Below are positions 6,778 to 15,072 of a stretch of 16,052 nucleotides of DNA, piece after piece. The notes under the pieces are model-generated. The model was given only the letters and a program-made list of their open reading frames with translations. It had not been told where the DNA came from and ran no database searches. This DNA comes from an uncultured Eggerthella sp. (lineage in GTDB: Bacteria; Actinomycetota; Coriobacteriia; Coriobacteriales; Eggerthellaceae). Location: contig UQVJ01000033.1 in assembly GCA_900544455.1 (NCBI GenBank), positions 1 through 16,052 of the forward strand, in the 5' to 3' direction. Each line of letters opens with the position of its first letter. Within the stretch, counting starts at the first letter, position 1. The translations under genes were made by a program, and so were the position numbers.

Positions 6778-8340
6778 TTAGCCCTCCAGCAGATCATCAA
6801 AGTCGGAAGTATTCCGGCGCAGCTCTTCAACCGCCATATCCTCCATGCAACGATACTCCGCAGAATCCAATGGCTGGAAATTGGCTAAACGTGAAACCAT
6901 AGCGCCAGTCTCAACGGCGCAGAAATGGTTTTCAGCGATGCTCTTCCGATAGGCCTCTTCAACCGATTCACTTGCAATGGCAAGAATCTCAAAACGAGAA
7001 AGACCACGAGACAGATCCACCATACGAGTAGCATCCAAGCCTCGAGTAGAGGGATGCTGCGCCTGGACTTCTCGCCAAATCTCGTGACGCTCACGTGCAT
7101 TGGGGAGGTCTATATCAATGATGCGATACTGAGACCCGATAAGCTCCCAGAAAAACGGATCGATATCACTTGGCTCGGATGCGGAAATAAGAACCGTTGC
7201 CTCAGGGCTTTCAAGTGCTGTCTGAATAAGCGCCAAAGCTTCGCGGGCACCACGGGACAGCTGCATCTGAAGAAGGCCCTGCACGGGATTTTCAGCAAGC
7301 TGCGGATCGAAATCGGGGAGATCCCATAAATCGAAATCCTCGAGGATAACCACAGTGGGCGACTCAAAGCCAGCACGCGGCACACCAGAGATACGCGATT
7401 TGAAATCAGCCGATGCCATTACGCACAATACCGCTTGGCCTTGTGCATTCTGATCAAGGCGCATACGTATTGCGGGCATATTCAATTCACCAGCCGTGGC
7501 AACCATGAAGTAGTTGGAGTCTTCACGTGCCGGGCAACGGAACAACAAAGTGCCCAACCGGGGAATACCAGGCAAGCCATGACGAGCATTGAGCATGGCG
7601 ACAAAGCGGGCAAACTCAGGATCACGCGAGCGACCAACGCCCAGCTCTCCCATAGTTGCAATGGCATTGCCAAACCCAACCAGCGATCGATAGTCGAAAC
7701 GTTGCTCGGGTGCCGCAGGTTCAGCCTTCGTCTCGGAAGCCTGCCCGAAAATGAGCGAAGTAAGATCCTTCACAGCTTGTTCCCGATTGGCATCCGACGA
7801 AGACGGGTTGGCCTCCGCTGCGCCTGGAGCGCTCTGCGAAGAGCTCGCAGCAGCCTGAGGGGCTTCTACGACAGCTGGGGCCGGAGCCGCAGCGGGAGTG
7901 CCTTCCTCAAAGCGGCACAGCATATCGGGGGCAGCTTCCATAAGATCCTGGTTAACCATATCGGCCATGCCTTCAATGGCGTCACGGTCAAAGCCGTATT
8001 CCTCGAGCTTGTCGAAAGCCAAGCGCTGAAGTTCGTCAGCGTGACGAGAAACCTCGTTGCCGTCCCAATAGGGCTCAAGCTTTTCAAAGATGTATTCAGC
8101 AAGGGAACGTTGTTTCGTTTCGATGGCTAAATCCCATGCCTTGCTCATGCCCTTAAGCACTTCTTCGCCCGGCATGATGCTTTCGCGCAAAGCGCGTTCA
8201 TAGGCAGCAAGATACAGGTGAATACCGAGAACGCTATCCCCTTCCGCAACCGCGGAAGCGGCACGCTTAAGGTATGCCTGAGAAGAATTGGAGCGACTGT
8301 CCTGGAAAGGAACTTGGCCGCTTGCGGTATCTTCACTCAT
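6778..8340 (-). CDS. TPR-like and degenerate AAA+ ATPase domain protein
   Basis: I do not recognise a named gene. From the ATG at 8340 (AAGGAGGTG lies 8 bp upstream; an in-frame start at 8433 has no such site) the product has 520 residues. Residues about 20-140 are helical and TPR-like, 145-210 are an Ala/Pro/Ser-rich linker, and 215-490 read like an AAA+ module. In it, RLGTLLFRCPAREDSN (261-276) occupies the position of a Walker A loop but lacks the glycines, Lys and Thr. VVILEDFD (330-337) resembles Walker B with the acidic order altered. VLISASEPSDIDP (383-395) resembles sensor 1, and the LSRGLSRFEI helix (443-452) resembles sensor 2. ATP binding by the classic mechanism is therefore doubtful. 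It leads the set with rrf2 and mutY. The function is unknown; a scaffold or regulatory role is inferred. Confidence 0.82.
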   Translation of the reverse strand: MSEDTASGQVPFQDSRSNSSQAYLKRAASAVAEGDSVLGIHLYLAAYERALRESIMPGEEVLKGMSKAWDLAIETKQRSLAEYIFEKLEPYWDGNEVSRHADELQRLAFDKLEEYGFDRDAIEGMADMVNQDLMEAAPDMLCRFEEGTPAAAPAPAVVEAPQAAASSSQSAPGAAEANPSSSDANREQAVKDLTSLIFGQASETKAEPAAPEQRFDYRSLVGFGNAIATMGELGVGRSRDPEFARFVAMLNARHGLPGIPRLGTLLFRCPAREDSNYFMVATAGELNMPAIRMRLDQNAQGQAVLCVMASADFKSRISGVPRAGFESPTVVILEDFDLWDLPDFDPQLAENPVQGLLQMQLSRGAREALALIQTALESPEATVLISASEPSDIDPFFWELIGSQYRIIDIDLPNARERHEIWREVQAQHPSTRGLDATRMVDLSRGLSRFEILAIASESVEEAYRKSIAENHFCAVETGAMVSRLANFQPLDSAEYRCMEDMAVEELRRNTSDFDDLLEG

Positions 8341-8436
8341 CCTGGTGCACCTCCTTGGCAGGTAACAATGGTTGCAAGCGCGCCCAGCTAGCTGGAGCGG
8401 GAGCGCACTGATATGAGAGTTCGTTAATCGCACTTA

Positions 8437-8465
8437 ATTGTATGCCGCCCCAATGCAGGCGGCTC
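8437..8465 (-). promoter_or_regulatory. Candidate promoter for the AAA-like/rrf2/mutY set
   Basis: On the minus strand TACAAT (8437-8442) is a good -10, and a weak -35 TTGAGC-like element lies about 19 bp upstream. It lies about 100 bp before the start codon at 8340. The spacing is long and the -35 poor, so this is only a candidate. Confidence 0.3.
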
Positions 8466-8619
8466 AAACAAACCCATTATCCGTCAAATTCCCATAGGGT
8501 AAACGGCAGACCGAACCCTGTCACAAAGCGTTAAGCCAGCGTTACCGCAATCGCAACGTTTGCCGAAACCGTACTAACGAGATAGAGAACCCCAAAGAAA
8601 TCAGGCAAGTGGAAATGGG

Positions 8620-9309
8620 CTAGCGCCAGTTCAAAATCGGCCAATTCCGATTGCGCGCGGTACGGCGCAAGGGCCTATCGGGGGTAACCGCAAAAGGATG
8701 CTCAGCCGCAGCGAGCAAGGTTCGATCGGAATGGTGGTCGCCATAAGCATGGGAAAGAACCCAGTTCCCTTCCCCGAATCGGGCATTGGCCTCGCGGGTA
8801 AGAACCTCGAGCTTCTGGCTTCCTTCCACCGGCAAGCCTTCCACTTCACGCGTATAGCAGCCATCGGAATCAGTCTTCATCCGAGTAGAAAAAGCCCGAG
8901 TATAAGCATGCTGCGTCATGGCCTGCTGAATAAGGGGCTCAAACGTTGCCGTTACCGCCCACACCTCACGACCTGCAGCACGATGCTCTTCAATAACTTC
9001 GTTGGCCTGAGCGCGGAAGAGCTTTTCCAGGTGACTATCATAGAAGTCACGCAGGTATTCATCGACCTCTTCTTTCCTCTTGCCTTCGAAGGCAGAGAAG
9101 ACTGCGCCGCGAACCCAACTTTCATTCTGTGGCAAACGGAGCTTGTAAGCAGCGCCCCAGCAAAGGATGCGCAGAAGCGTGCCCTTGCCCAAAAGGCCCT
9201 TTCGAACCAGATGGCTCACCAAGATGACTGGCGAATTGCCAGATATACAGGTACCGTCGAAGTCGAACGCGGCGATTTCCACCGGCTTCGTCTGACGAGA
9301 ATCGCCCAT
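8620..9309 (-). CDS. HAD superfamily subfamily IB phosphatase (SerB-like)
   Basis: The 229-residue cytoplasmic hydrolase has all four HAD motifs. Motif I is FDFDGT with nucleophile D16 and acid/base D18; motif II is VTAT (T120); motif III is K166; motif IV is YGDHHSD with D191 and D195 for Mg2+. The helical cap between motifs I and II (about residues 25-110) is typical of the IB subfamily, which includes phosphoserine phosphatase and small-molecule or phospholipid-head-group phosphatases. The substrate cannot be read from sequence; the AYGDHHSDRTLL pattern is closer to generic HAD-IB enzymes than to SerB itself (GDGAND). The ATG at 9309 has AGGAGGG upstream. It is a single gene between the AAA-like set and a tRNA. 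Confidence 0.9.
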   Translation of the reverse strand: MGDSRQTKPVEIAAFDFDGTCISGNSPVILVSHLVRKGLLGKGTLLRILCWGAAYKLRLPQNESWVRGAVFSAFEGKRKEEVDEYLRDFYDSHLEKLFRAQANEVIEEHRAAGREVWAVTATFEPLIQQAMTQHAYTRAFSTRMKTDSDGCYTREVEGLPVEGSQKLEVLTREANARFGEGNWVLSHAYGDHHSDRTLLAAAEHPFAVTPDRPLRRTARNRNWPILNWR

Positions 9310-9375
9310 CGCGTTTCCACCCTCCTGGTATCTATTGAAACGTTGGCCATACGCAACTTAAAGTCGAACTTGCTT

Positions 9376-9404
9376 ACTATACACCATGAACGAAACGATA
9401 AGAA
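9376..9404 (-). promoter_or_regulatory. Candidate promoter for the HAD phosphatase gene
   Basis: On the minus strand TATAGT (9376-9381) lies 17 bp from TTCTTA (9399-9404), about 65 bp before the ATG at 9309. The -10 is good and the -35 weak. Confidence 0.35.
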
Positions 9405-9476
9405 ATGCGGCAACATGGGGATTGGGGACTTTGGCAAAGAAACGCTCTTTAAGCGCCAATAATAAACCCGAAATGT

Positions 9477-9503
9477 AAAAAGGCTTGCCTTGCGGCAAGC
9501 CTT
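9477..9503 (-). terminator. Terminator of the first tRNA-Asp gene
   Basis: A perfect 10-bp stem, AAGGCTTGCC (9480-9489) with GGCAAGCCTT (9494-9503), has a 4-nt loop. On the minus strand it is followed by a short T-run (TTTTACATTT). It begins 10 bp past the CCA end of the tRNA. Confidence 0.88.
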
Positions 9504-9513
9504 ACATACAAAG

Positions 9514-9590
<77 letters not shown>

Positions 9591-9611
9591 ATGTCTTTAG
9601 CGACTTGCGAT

Positions 9612-9640
9612 AGTTTACTAGCAATCAAAATCAAGTACAA
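9612..9640 (-). promoter_or_regulatory. Promoter of tRNA-Asp copy 1
   Basis: On the minus strand TTGTAC (9635-9640) and TAAACT (9612-9617) are separated by exactly 17 bp, about 21 bp upstream of the mature tRNA 5' end. This fits a sigma-70-type stable-RNA promoter. Confidence 0.6.
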
Positions 9641-9948
9641 GACCCTATTTAAAATTATTTTAGACACATCCGATCGACTGCCCCAAAATCGCAAACCCTT
9701 CTCCGTTGATTCAGAAATCCTGTCCATAGTTCGCACAGACGCAACCGTTGCAAAACGCAGCGGCGCTGCCGAGTTGCCGCTTTCCTTCATCCCTTTCTCA
9801 CGGGATTTGCCCTGCTACCATCGCAAACCCTGCGCCTTTCCCAAGATCTGCTTCTGTTGCCGCCGATGCCCCCCCACACGTCATTCGAAAGATCAGCCCC
9901 ATCCCCCGTCTTTCGCGAAATCTGCTCCGCTGCAGCGATCCACCCGTT

Positions 9949-10139
9949 CCAAAAACAAAAATCTCGACTTTCTTGCAACTTTTTTTCGATTAGGGACTCT
10001 CTTCTGCCCTCGTAAAGCATGAATTGGTCTCTAAACAGCCACTTTCACCACGTTTCCAGGAAACAATCCGCGATTGGCGAGCTCGCAACAATCCCTAATC
10101 GAAAAAAAGTTGCAAACAAGGCAGATATTTTGTTTCTGA
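9949..10139. repeat. Inverted repeat, perfect 24-bp cores with diverged flanks
   Basis: The core at 9973-9996 (TTGCAAC, seven T, CGATTAGGGA) recurs as its exact reverse complement at 10092-10115, separated by 95 bp. Outside the cores a further 24 bp on each side (9949-9972 and 10116-10139) is recognisably related, with AAAC-AAAA and TCT blocks conserved. The structure is therefore a pair of about 48-bp units facing each other. It could be two copies of a dispersed intergenic repeat or the ends of a small non-autonomous element; no target duplication was identified. Confidence 0.85.
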
Positions 10140-10403
10140 GCCCCCGAGGCGACTTCGGAATGGCGCTATAAGCAAGGTTGGCCCAACAGCGCTTCGAGTA
10201 ACATTGGGAATGCGCTATGAATGGGTTGATTTGGAGCGGCGCTATGGACGGACATGGATGCGGTGAACCCGGCTCAGCACTGCAAATCGATGCCCCAAAC
10301 AGCCCCATGGCCCAAATTGGCGCGAAGCCTCTTTTGCCCATAGCCCAATTGAGAAGAGAGACATAATAAAACGCAGAGAGGCAAGATTCAAAATCAGAGA
10401 AAC

Positions 10404-10430
10404 AAAAAAGGTTCGCCAATGGCGAACCTT
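10404..10430 (-). terminator. Terminator of the second tRNA-Asp gene
   Basis: A perfect 10-bp stem, AAGGTTCGCC (10408-10417) with GGCGAACCTT (10421-10430), has a 3-nt loop and is followed on the minus strand by six T. It begins 12 bp past the tRNA CCA end. Confidence 0.9.
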
Positions 10431-10442
10431 CAATACGTAAGC

Positions 10443-10519
<77 letters not shown>

Positions 10520-10538
10520 ATGTGCGACAGCGATAGAT

Positions 10539-10566
10539 AGTATACAGGAACAGCATCATCGCGCAA
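10539..10566 (-). promoter_or_regulatory. Promoter of tRNA-Asp copy 2
   Basis: On the minus strand TTGCGC (10561-10566) and TATACT (10539-10544) are separated by 16 bp, about 19 bp upstream of the tRNA 5' end. The -10 is near consensus. Confidence 0.6.
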
Positions 10567-10692
10567 GAACCTTTTTAAAAAAGTTTTCTCAAATAAGAAA
10601 ATGAATCATTCCTCACGCATTTGCCCTGCTCAATAAAACCAAGCCCCTTACAATGGCACGCCTAAAACAATACACGCGCACCAAAGTGCAGC

Positions 10693-10719
10693 CACAACAA
10701 AAGCAGCGCTACAGGCGCT
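10693..10719 (-). terminator. Possible weak terminator at the end of the mre operon
   Basis: A short stem, AGCGC (10705-10709) with GCGCT (10715-10719), overlaps the stop codon of the DUF697 gene. On the minus strand it is followed by GCTTTTGTTG. Five base pairs and four T make it weak, so read-through into the tRNA promoter region is possible. Confidence 0.35.
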
Positions 10720-11782
10720 TGCCCTTGTTCCTGTGACCTGGTTTCAGGGATTTCCATGCAACTTTCGCTGCCGACCGGGCAACGGGCGCAGCGGCATCTA
10801 GAACAACTACGGCAGCCTTCTTCGCCTTCGGAGCCACAGCCGCAGCAACGGTTTTCACCGCAGGCTTGCTGGTAACCGTTTCCGCAGTTTCCGCGGCAAC
10901 AGAAGTGGCTTTTCCCACCAATGCGGCAAGCCCCGCCACATCGCCACCGCCTTCGAAATACTCGATTGCCGCATGGCCAATAGCCTGAGTGCCCACATAA
11001 CCCATGGTTCCCTTTACCGCCCAGCCAAGCGCCGGGATAGCCCCCGCAAGCTGACGGGAAACCCCACGGAACACGAAACCCCCGGCAATAACGCCAGCAA
11101 TTTCTTTCACCCTATCGGCACTCAAAGAGTGTCCGTAGGCGGCTGCGATCTGCAAGACCATCTTCGCTTGGTTGGCCGTTATGATGGGCATATCGGCACC
11201 AGGGACGAACACAACAACCCCGACACCAGCGTTCTGCAGAGAGGTGGCGCGAATCGACTCGTACGCCAAGGGGCGACGCACAAACGGATAAGCAATAGAG
11301 AACGCCAGGCGCTTTTCCGCATCGGCGCGAACAATCCAAGTGCCAATTTCATCCGCAAGCGTTCCGCGAAGCTCGTCATTTAACGCTTCGCCTTCGCCAA
11401 GCGAAATCAGGTCTTCGTCGGGAATAGCATAGCCAGCCTCAATTGCGGCGCCGCGAACCGCTTCTGCATTTTCAGCAACAACCAGGACAGGCGTTCCTTG
11501 CTCGCGAAACCCAGCTGCAATTTTCCCAACAGCAGGATTCGAACCGGCAGCAATTACCGCAATATCGCTTGCAACATGCACGTCAGGCTCTTGGGTGGGA
11601 AAATAGCTCACCATAACGCGAGAATTTGCGGATTCACTGTTAAAGCCCGATCGGACGAACACCTGAAACTCCGGCGTTGCCGACTCATCGATAAGAATAT
11701 TTGCGGATACCGAGACAGAGCACGCTTTATCAATATCGATTGCCGCCGTTAACAAAGCGGGAATATCAATTGGAAGTTTCAT
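10709..11782 (-). CDS. DUF697-like membrane-associated protein with basic Ala/Lys tail
   Basis: The 357-residue protein has no known specific function. Residues about 195-280 (from ITANQAKMVLQIAAAYG to TQAIGHAAIEYFE) match the DUF697 pattern, a hydrophobic domain often fused to GTPases. The segment before it (about 70-150: SDIAVIAAG, TPVLVVAEN) has the alternating strand-helix look of a G domain but no P-loop or NKxD motif, so a degenerate GTPase-like domain is possible. The C-terminal 55 residues are rich in Ala, Lys, Val and Pro and end strongly basic. The ATG at 11782 has AAAGGGG upstream. It follows rodA by 16 bp and is probably the last gene of the mre-mrd operon, suggesting but not proving an envelope or cell-shape role. 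Confidence 0.8.
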   Translation of the reverse strand: MKLPIDIPALLTAAIDIDKACSVSVSANILIDESATPEFQVFVRSGFNSESANSRVMVSYFPTQEPDVHVASDIAVIAAGSNPAVGKIAAGFREQGTPVLVVAENAEAVRGAAIEAGYAIPDEDLISLGEGEALNDELRGTLADEIGTWIVRADAEKRLAFSIAYPFVRRPLAYESIRATSLQNAGVGVVVFVPGADMPIITANQAKMVLQIAAAYGHSLSADRVKEIAGVIAGGFVFRGVSRQLAGAIPALGWAVKGTMGYVGTQAIGHAAIEYFEGGGDVAGLAALVGKATSVAAETAETVTSKPAVKTVAAAVAPKAKKAAVVVLDAAAPVARSAAKVAWKSLKPGHRNKGKRL

Positions 11783-11798
11783 GCGATCCCCTTTCGCG

Positions 11799-12980
11799 CT
11801 AGCGTCCGCTATGAACCCAAACAGAGTTTATCAAACCCAGCATCACGAAGTTCACAACCATAAACGATGAACCGTAACTGATGAACGGCAACGGAATGCC
11901 CGTAATAGGCATAAGACCGCAGTCCATACCGATATTCTCTAGTATCTGAAAGAGCCACATGCCAACAATGCATATAACGATAATGGTGCCGAAAAGATCG
12001 CTGGCACCACGTGCAACGCGTACTGAGGTGACGATCAAGCCGATATAGAACGCGAGCAAAACAAGCGCTCCCACAAACCCAAACTCTTCTGCCAAGATGC
12101 AGAAAACGAAGTCGGTCGGCGCCTCAGGCAGAAAGCCCATGGAGGATTGCGTTGCTTGCATGAAGCCCTTACCCAGCAGCCCGCCGCTACCAATGGCGAT
12201 CTTCGCTTGCTGCGAGTTGTAACCATCGCCTGATGTGTCGTACGTCGAGTCCGAGAACACCATCAAGCGTGACTTCTGATAGTCCTTGAGAAGCACATCG
12301 TGGCCAGCAATCTGGTCAGCAATGGGGTCGATAATCAAGATTGCAGCGCATAGAGCAACGACGGCAAGAACCGTCCCCACCATGAAGCGCCAATCGGCAC
12401 CGCCAATAATCAGAGCAAAAGCCGCAATAACCAAGTACACCAAGCCCGTGCCGAGGTCGGGCTGAGTCATTACGCAAATGAAGGGCACCGCCATGATGCC
12501 AAGCGCTTTCAGGTACTCTCGCAAATCGGTAAGCCGGCCACCGTAGCGAGCCATAACCGAAGCAGCCAACAGCACCATGGTGATCTTCGCGAATTCGCCT
12601 GGCTGAATCTGCGTACCGATGTTGATCCAGGAACGACCGCCATTAACCTCTACACCAATGCCTGGCAAGTGAGGCGAAAGAAGCAGGACAACGTTAATGA
12701 TCAGGAACAACGTGGTATAGCCGGAAAGGGCGTGATAGTCTACGCGCGTAATGAGCACAAACAAGACCATGCCCACGGCAACGCCCGAAAGCTGACGCGC
12801 AAAGCTGTAGTCGGCATCGGCAGATGTGGCAGAGAACTGAACAATAAGGCCATAACCAACCAACAAGAGTGCGAACAGGTAGAACGAAGGGTTCACGTAC
12901 TTGAACCTACGAGGACACGTAGCGCGAGCCACCGCGGGATCTTGCATGCGCAAAGAGCTGATTTCGTTAATTTGAGCCAC
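11799..12980 (-). CDS. rodA: Peptidoglycan glycosyltransferase RodA (SEDS family)
   Basis: The 393-residue polytopic membrane protein polymerises lipid II into glycan strands for lateral wall growth, paired with PBP2. About ten hydrophobic segments are visible after a cytoplasmic N-terminus of about 28 residues. Family signatures include GRSWINIG, QPGEFAK, QPDLGTG, GLLGKG, the PEAPTDFVF loop and the C-terminal GIPLPFISYG. The pairing with mrdA and mreCD marks it as RodA rather than FtsW. Start choice: GTG at 12980 lies 8 bp after GGAGGT, while TTG at 12983 lies 5 bp after it; GTG is preferred. The gene overlaps the end of mrdA by 14 bp, indicating translational coupling. Confidence 0.95.
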   Translation of the reverse strand: MAQINEISSLRMQDPAVARATCPRRFKYVNPSFYLFALLLVGYGLIVQFSATSADADYSFARQLSGVAVGMVLFVLITRVDYHALSGYTTLFLIINVVLLLSPHLPGIGVEVNGGRSWINIGTQIQPGEFAKITMVLLAASVMARYGGRLTDLREYLKALGIMAVPFICVMTQPDLGTGLVYLVIAAFALIIGGADWRFMVGTVLAVVALCAAILIIDPIADQIAGHDVLLKDYQKSRLMVFSDSTYDTSGDGYNSQQAKIAIGSGGLLGKGFMQATQSSMGFLPEAPTDFVFCILAEEFGFVGALVLLAFYIGLIVTSVRVARGASDLFGTIIVICIVGMWLFQILENIGMDCGLMPITGIPLPFISYGSSFMVVNFVMLGLINSVWVHSGR

Positions 12981-15057
12981 CAACGCTCACCTCCGTTGCT
13001 GCAATTGCGCTCATGTCTTCCTCCAACGTACCCGCTGCAGACTGAATTGCGGCATCCATGATTTGACCCGCCAAAGGCGCAGCGACAGAACCGCCCGAAC
13101 CGCCTTCCTCGACGCACACGCACATGGCAAACTGCGGATTATCGTAAGGGGCATAGCAGGAGAACCATGCCATGTCTTCCTTGCCGGCAACCTCGGCAGT
13201 ACCGGTTTTTGCCGCAGCCGACCAAGAGTATTTGTTGAATTCAGCTGAAACCGTTTCGTTTTCTGTGGCCACGCCACGCAAAGCATCGCGCACGATTTTG
13301 AGGTTAGCCTCCGTTACCTGGGGCGCTGTATCTTCTACCGTGTCATAGGAAAGCACCGTATCACCCAAGGAATTACGGGCTTCCTTCAGCAGATGAGGAC
13401 GCAAGAGCTTACCTGTCGCAACCGCACCGTAAGCACGAACCACCTGAATGGGAGTAACCAAGACATAGCCCTGACCGATAACCATGTTCGACATATCGCC
13501 AGGCAGCCATTGAGCCTCTTCGGGGACGTCTTTGAAGTATTCCTTTTTCCATGCGGGCGTAGGGATGCGGCCCTCCGCTTCGCCGGAAAGGTCGATCTTC
13601 GTAGCAGCCGAATAGCCGAATTCCTTAACGAAATCCTGCATTGCCTCATCACCGATGGAAGCACGGGCATCGTAGAAGCTTTTTGCGATCTCGTAGAACA
13701 CGACGTCACAGGAAACGACAATGCCCTCGCGCAAGCCCAACCAGCCATGACCCGACTTCTGCCAGCACTTCTGCGGGAAGCTGTCGCCAAAACCCGTCCA
13801 AGTACCCTGACAATCCCAAACGCGAGACGTATCGGCAAATCCGTAGGTCAAGCCAGCAAGACTGGTGAACGCCTTGAAGCACGATGCTGCAGGGTACGTA
13901 CCGGCGATAACGCGATTCATCAGAGGGTAATGAGATTCCTCGGTTTGGTAGGCATCCCACATGTCCTGAGAGATACCACCAATAAAGTGTTCGGGGGCAT
14001 AGGTTGGGTAGTTCGAAAGCGCCACAATGCCGCCCGTATTCACATCCATGACAACGCACGATGCCGCAGTGCCGGTCCCATGACGTACCGCATCCTGCAG
14101 CACGCGGTCGGCTACATGCTGAACCTTGGCATCGATGGTCAAATACACATCATTGCCCTTGCTTGGGGCGGTTTCCCCCACCACCTGCTGAACAACACCA
14201 GCAGCGTTCGTTACCAAAACTCGCTGACCATGATCGCCAGCAAGAAGAGAGTCGTAGGTTTGCTCGATACCGCTTTTACCCACGGCATCTCCGGATTGGA
14301 TATCGCGGCCCTCAGCAGCGTTCTTCAGATCGTCTTCGGAAGCAGTGCCCGTATAACCCAAGGCATGCGCTGCCATTGCCCCATAGGGATAAGTTCGCGT
14401 GGTACGGATCTGCGTGCTAACGCCAGGAAAGGCATCGCGATGCTCTGAGATGTAGGCGATGTCGCGCAGCTTCACATCGCTCGCTACCACACGTTGGCTC
14501 TGAGCTCCAGAAGACGAGTCGAGAATACGAGAACGCACCACCTCGTAAGGAATTCCCAAAAGGGAAGAAAGGCGCAAAATCACATCGGAGTTCTTTGCAA
14601 CGTCAGCATCGGCAAGAACGGTTTGCACCTGACGGTTCGCAACCATAGCGATGCCATTTGCGTCGTAGATAACGCCACGGGGAGCCGGCGTATTTACCGT
14701 AGTGTAGAGGTTTGCATTCGCCTCTTCGCTATAGCTGGCTGCCTCGATAATTTGCAGGCCAAAAAGCTTAGCAGTAAGCGCGCCAAATATGCCCAACGCT
14801 ATAACGCCCACTGCAGTGAAGCGATTGCGCAAACCTTCGCCTGCAGCGACACCGCCGCCCATAGAAGGGCCGCTCGGCGCAGCACTATGAGTGGTTTTCG
14901 GCGTTTCTGCGGCAATGCCAACCGAAGTTACCGAACGCACTCGCATGCGATCGGCGGCTCTCGAATGAGCAGAATTGGCACGCACACGGAACACAACGGC
15001 AAGAATAACGCCCAACACTACCAGGGCGGCAAAAGTGGTGAGAATAGCGGAAAGCAC
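12967..15057 (-). CDS. mrdA: Penicillin-binding protein 2 (elongasome transpeptidase)
   Basis: The 696-residue class B PBP cross-links peptidoglycan made by RodA. The active-site motifs are SCFK (S392, K395), SCD (S449-D451; PBP2 often has Asp where other PBPs have Asn) and KTG (617-619). The dimerisation domain spans about 120-290, with PAPRGVIYDANG and RTYPYG. Unusually there are two hydrophobic segments, at residues 3-23 and about 80-104. A basic and then Ser/Gly/Ala-rich linker joins them, so the N-terminus may face outward and segment 2 may be the true anchor. The start is GTG at 15057 with an AGGGGG site. It lies 15 bp after mreD and overlaps rodA. Confidence 0.95.
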   Translation of the reverse strand: MLSAILTTFAALVVLGVILAVVFRVRANSAHSRAADRMRVRSVTSVGIAAETPKTTHSAAPSGPSMGGGVAAGEGLRNRFTAVGVIALGIFGALTAKLFGLQIIEAASYSEEANANLYTTVNTPAPRGVIYDANGIAMVANRQVQTVLADADVAKNSDVILRLSSLLGIPYEVVRSRILDSSSGAQSQRVVASDVKLRDIAYISEHRDAFPGVSTQIRTTRTYPYGAMAAHALGYTGTASEDDLKNAAEGRDIQSGDAVGKSGIEQTYDSLLAGDHGQRVLVTNAAGVVQQVVGETAPSKGNDVYLTIDAKVQHVADRVLQDAVRHGTGTAASCVVMDVNTGGIVALSNYPTYAPEHFIGGISQDMWDAYQTEESHYPLMNRVIAGTYPAASCFKAFTSLAGLTYGFADTSRVWDCQGTWTGFGDSFPQKCWQKSGHGWLGLREGIVVSCDVVFYEIAKSFYDARASIGDEAMQDFVKEFGYSAATKIDLSGEAEGRIPTPAWKKEYFKDVPEEAQWLPGDMSNMVIGQGYVLVTPIQVVRAYGAVATGKLLRPHLLKEARNSLGDTVLSYDTVEDTAPQVTEANLKIVRDALRGVATENETVSAEFNKYSWSAAAKTGTAEVAGKEDMAWFSCYAPYDNPQFAMCVCVEEGGSGGSVAAPLAGQIMDAAIQSAAGTLEEDMSAIAATEVSVGGSN

Positions 15058-15072
15058 GTGTTCCCCCTACCC

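Larger units (their letters stand above)
9591..10442. other. Gene-free spacer between the two tRNA-Asp genes
   Basis: No supported protein gene lies here. The 81-143-codon frames on both strands have unnatural composition, no ribosome binding sites, and share a peptide only because they cross the arms of an inverted repeat. Contents are the copy 1 promoter, the 24-bp inverted repeat with diverged outer flanks (9949-10139), two copies of ATCGCAAACCCT near 9687 and 9820, three copies of GCGCTAT within related 13-base contexts (10163, 10212, 10239), and the copy 2 terminator. Confidence 0.7.

Noticed and set aside
9591..10419. Frames of 77-143 codons between the tRNA genes
   Set aside because: Their shared ATFFRLG peptide comes from the two arms of the DNA inverted repeat being translated in opposite directions; one also covers tRNA promoter sequence.
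13690..13720. SCD in place of SxN in PBP2 as an inactivating change
   Set aside because: Asp at this position is known in PBP2 enzymes, and the SxxK and KTG motifs are intact.
13393..14448. 351-codon plus-strand open frame
   Set aside because: It lies wholly antisense to the catalytic part of mrdA, in codon register with it.
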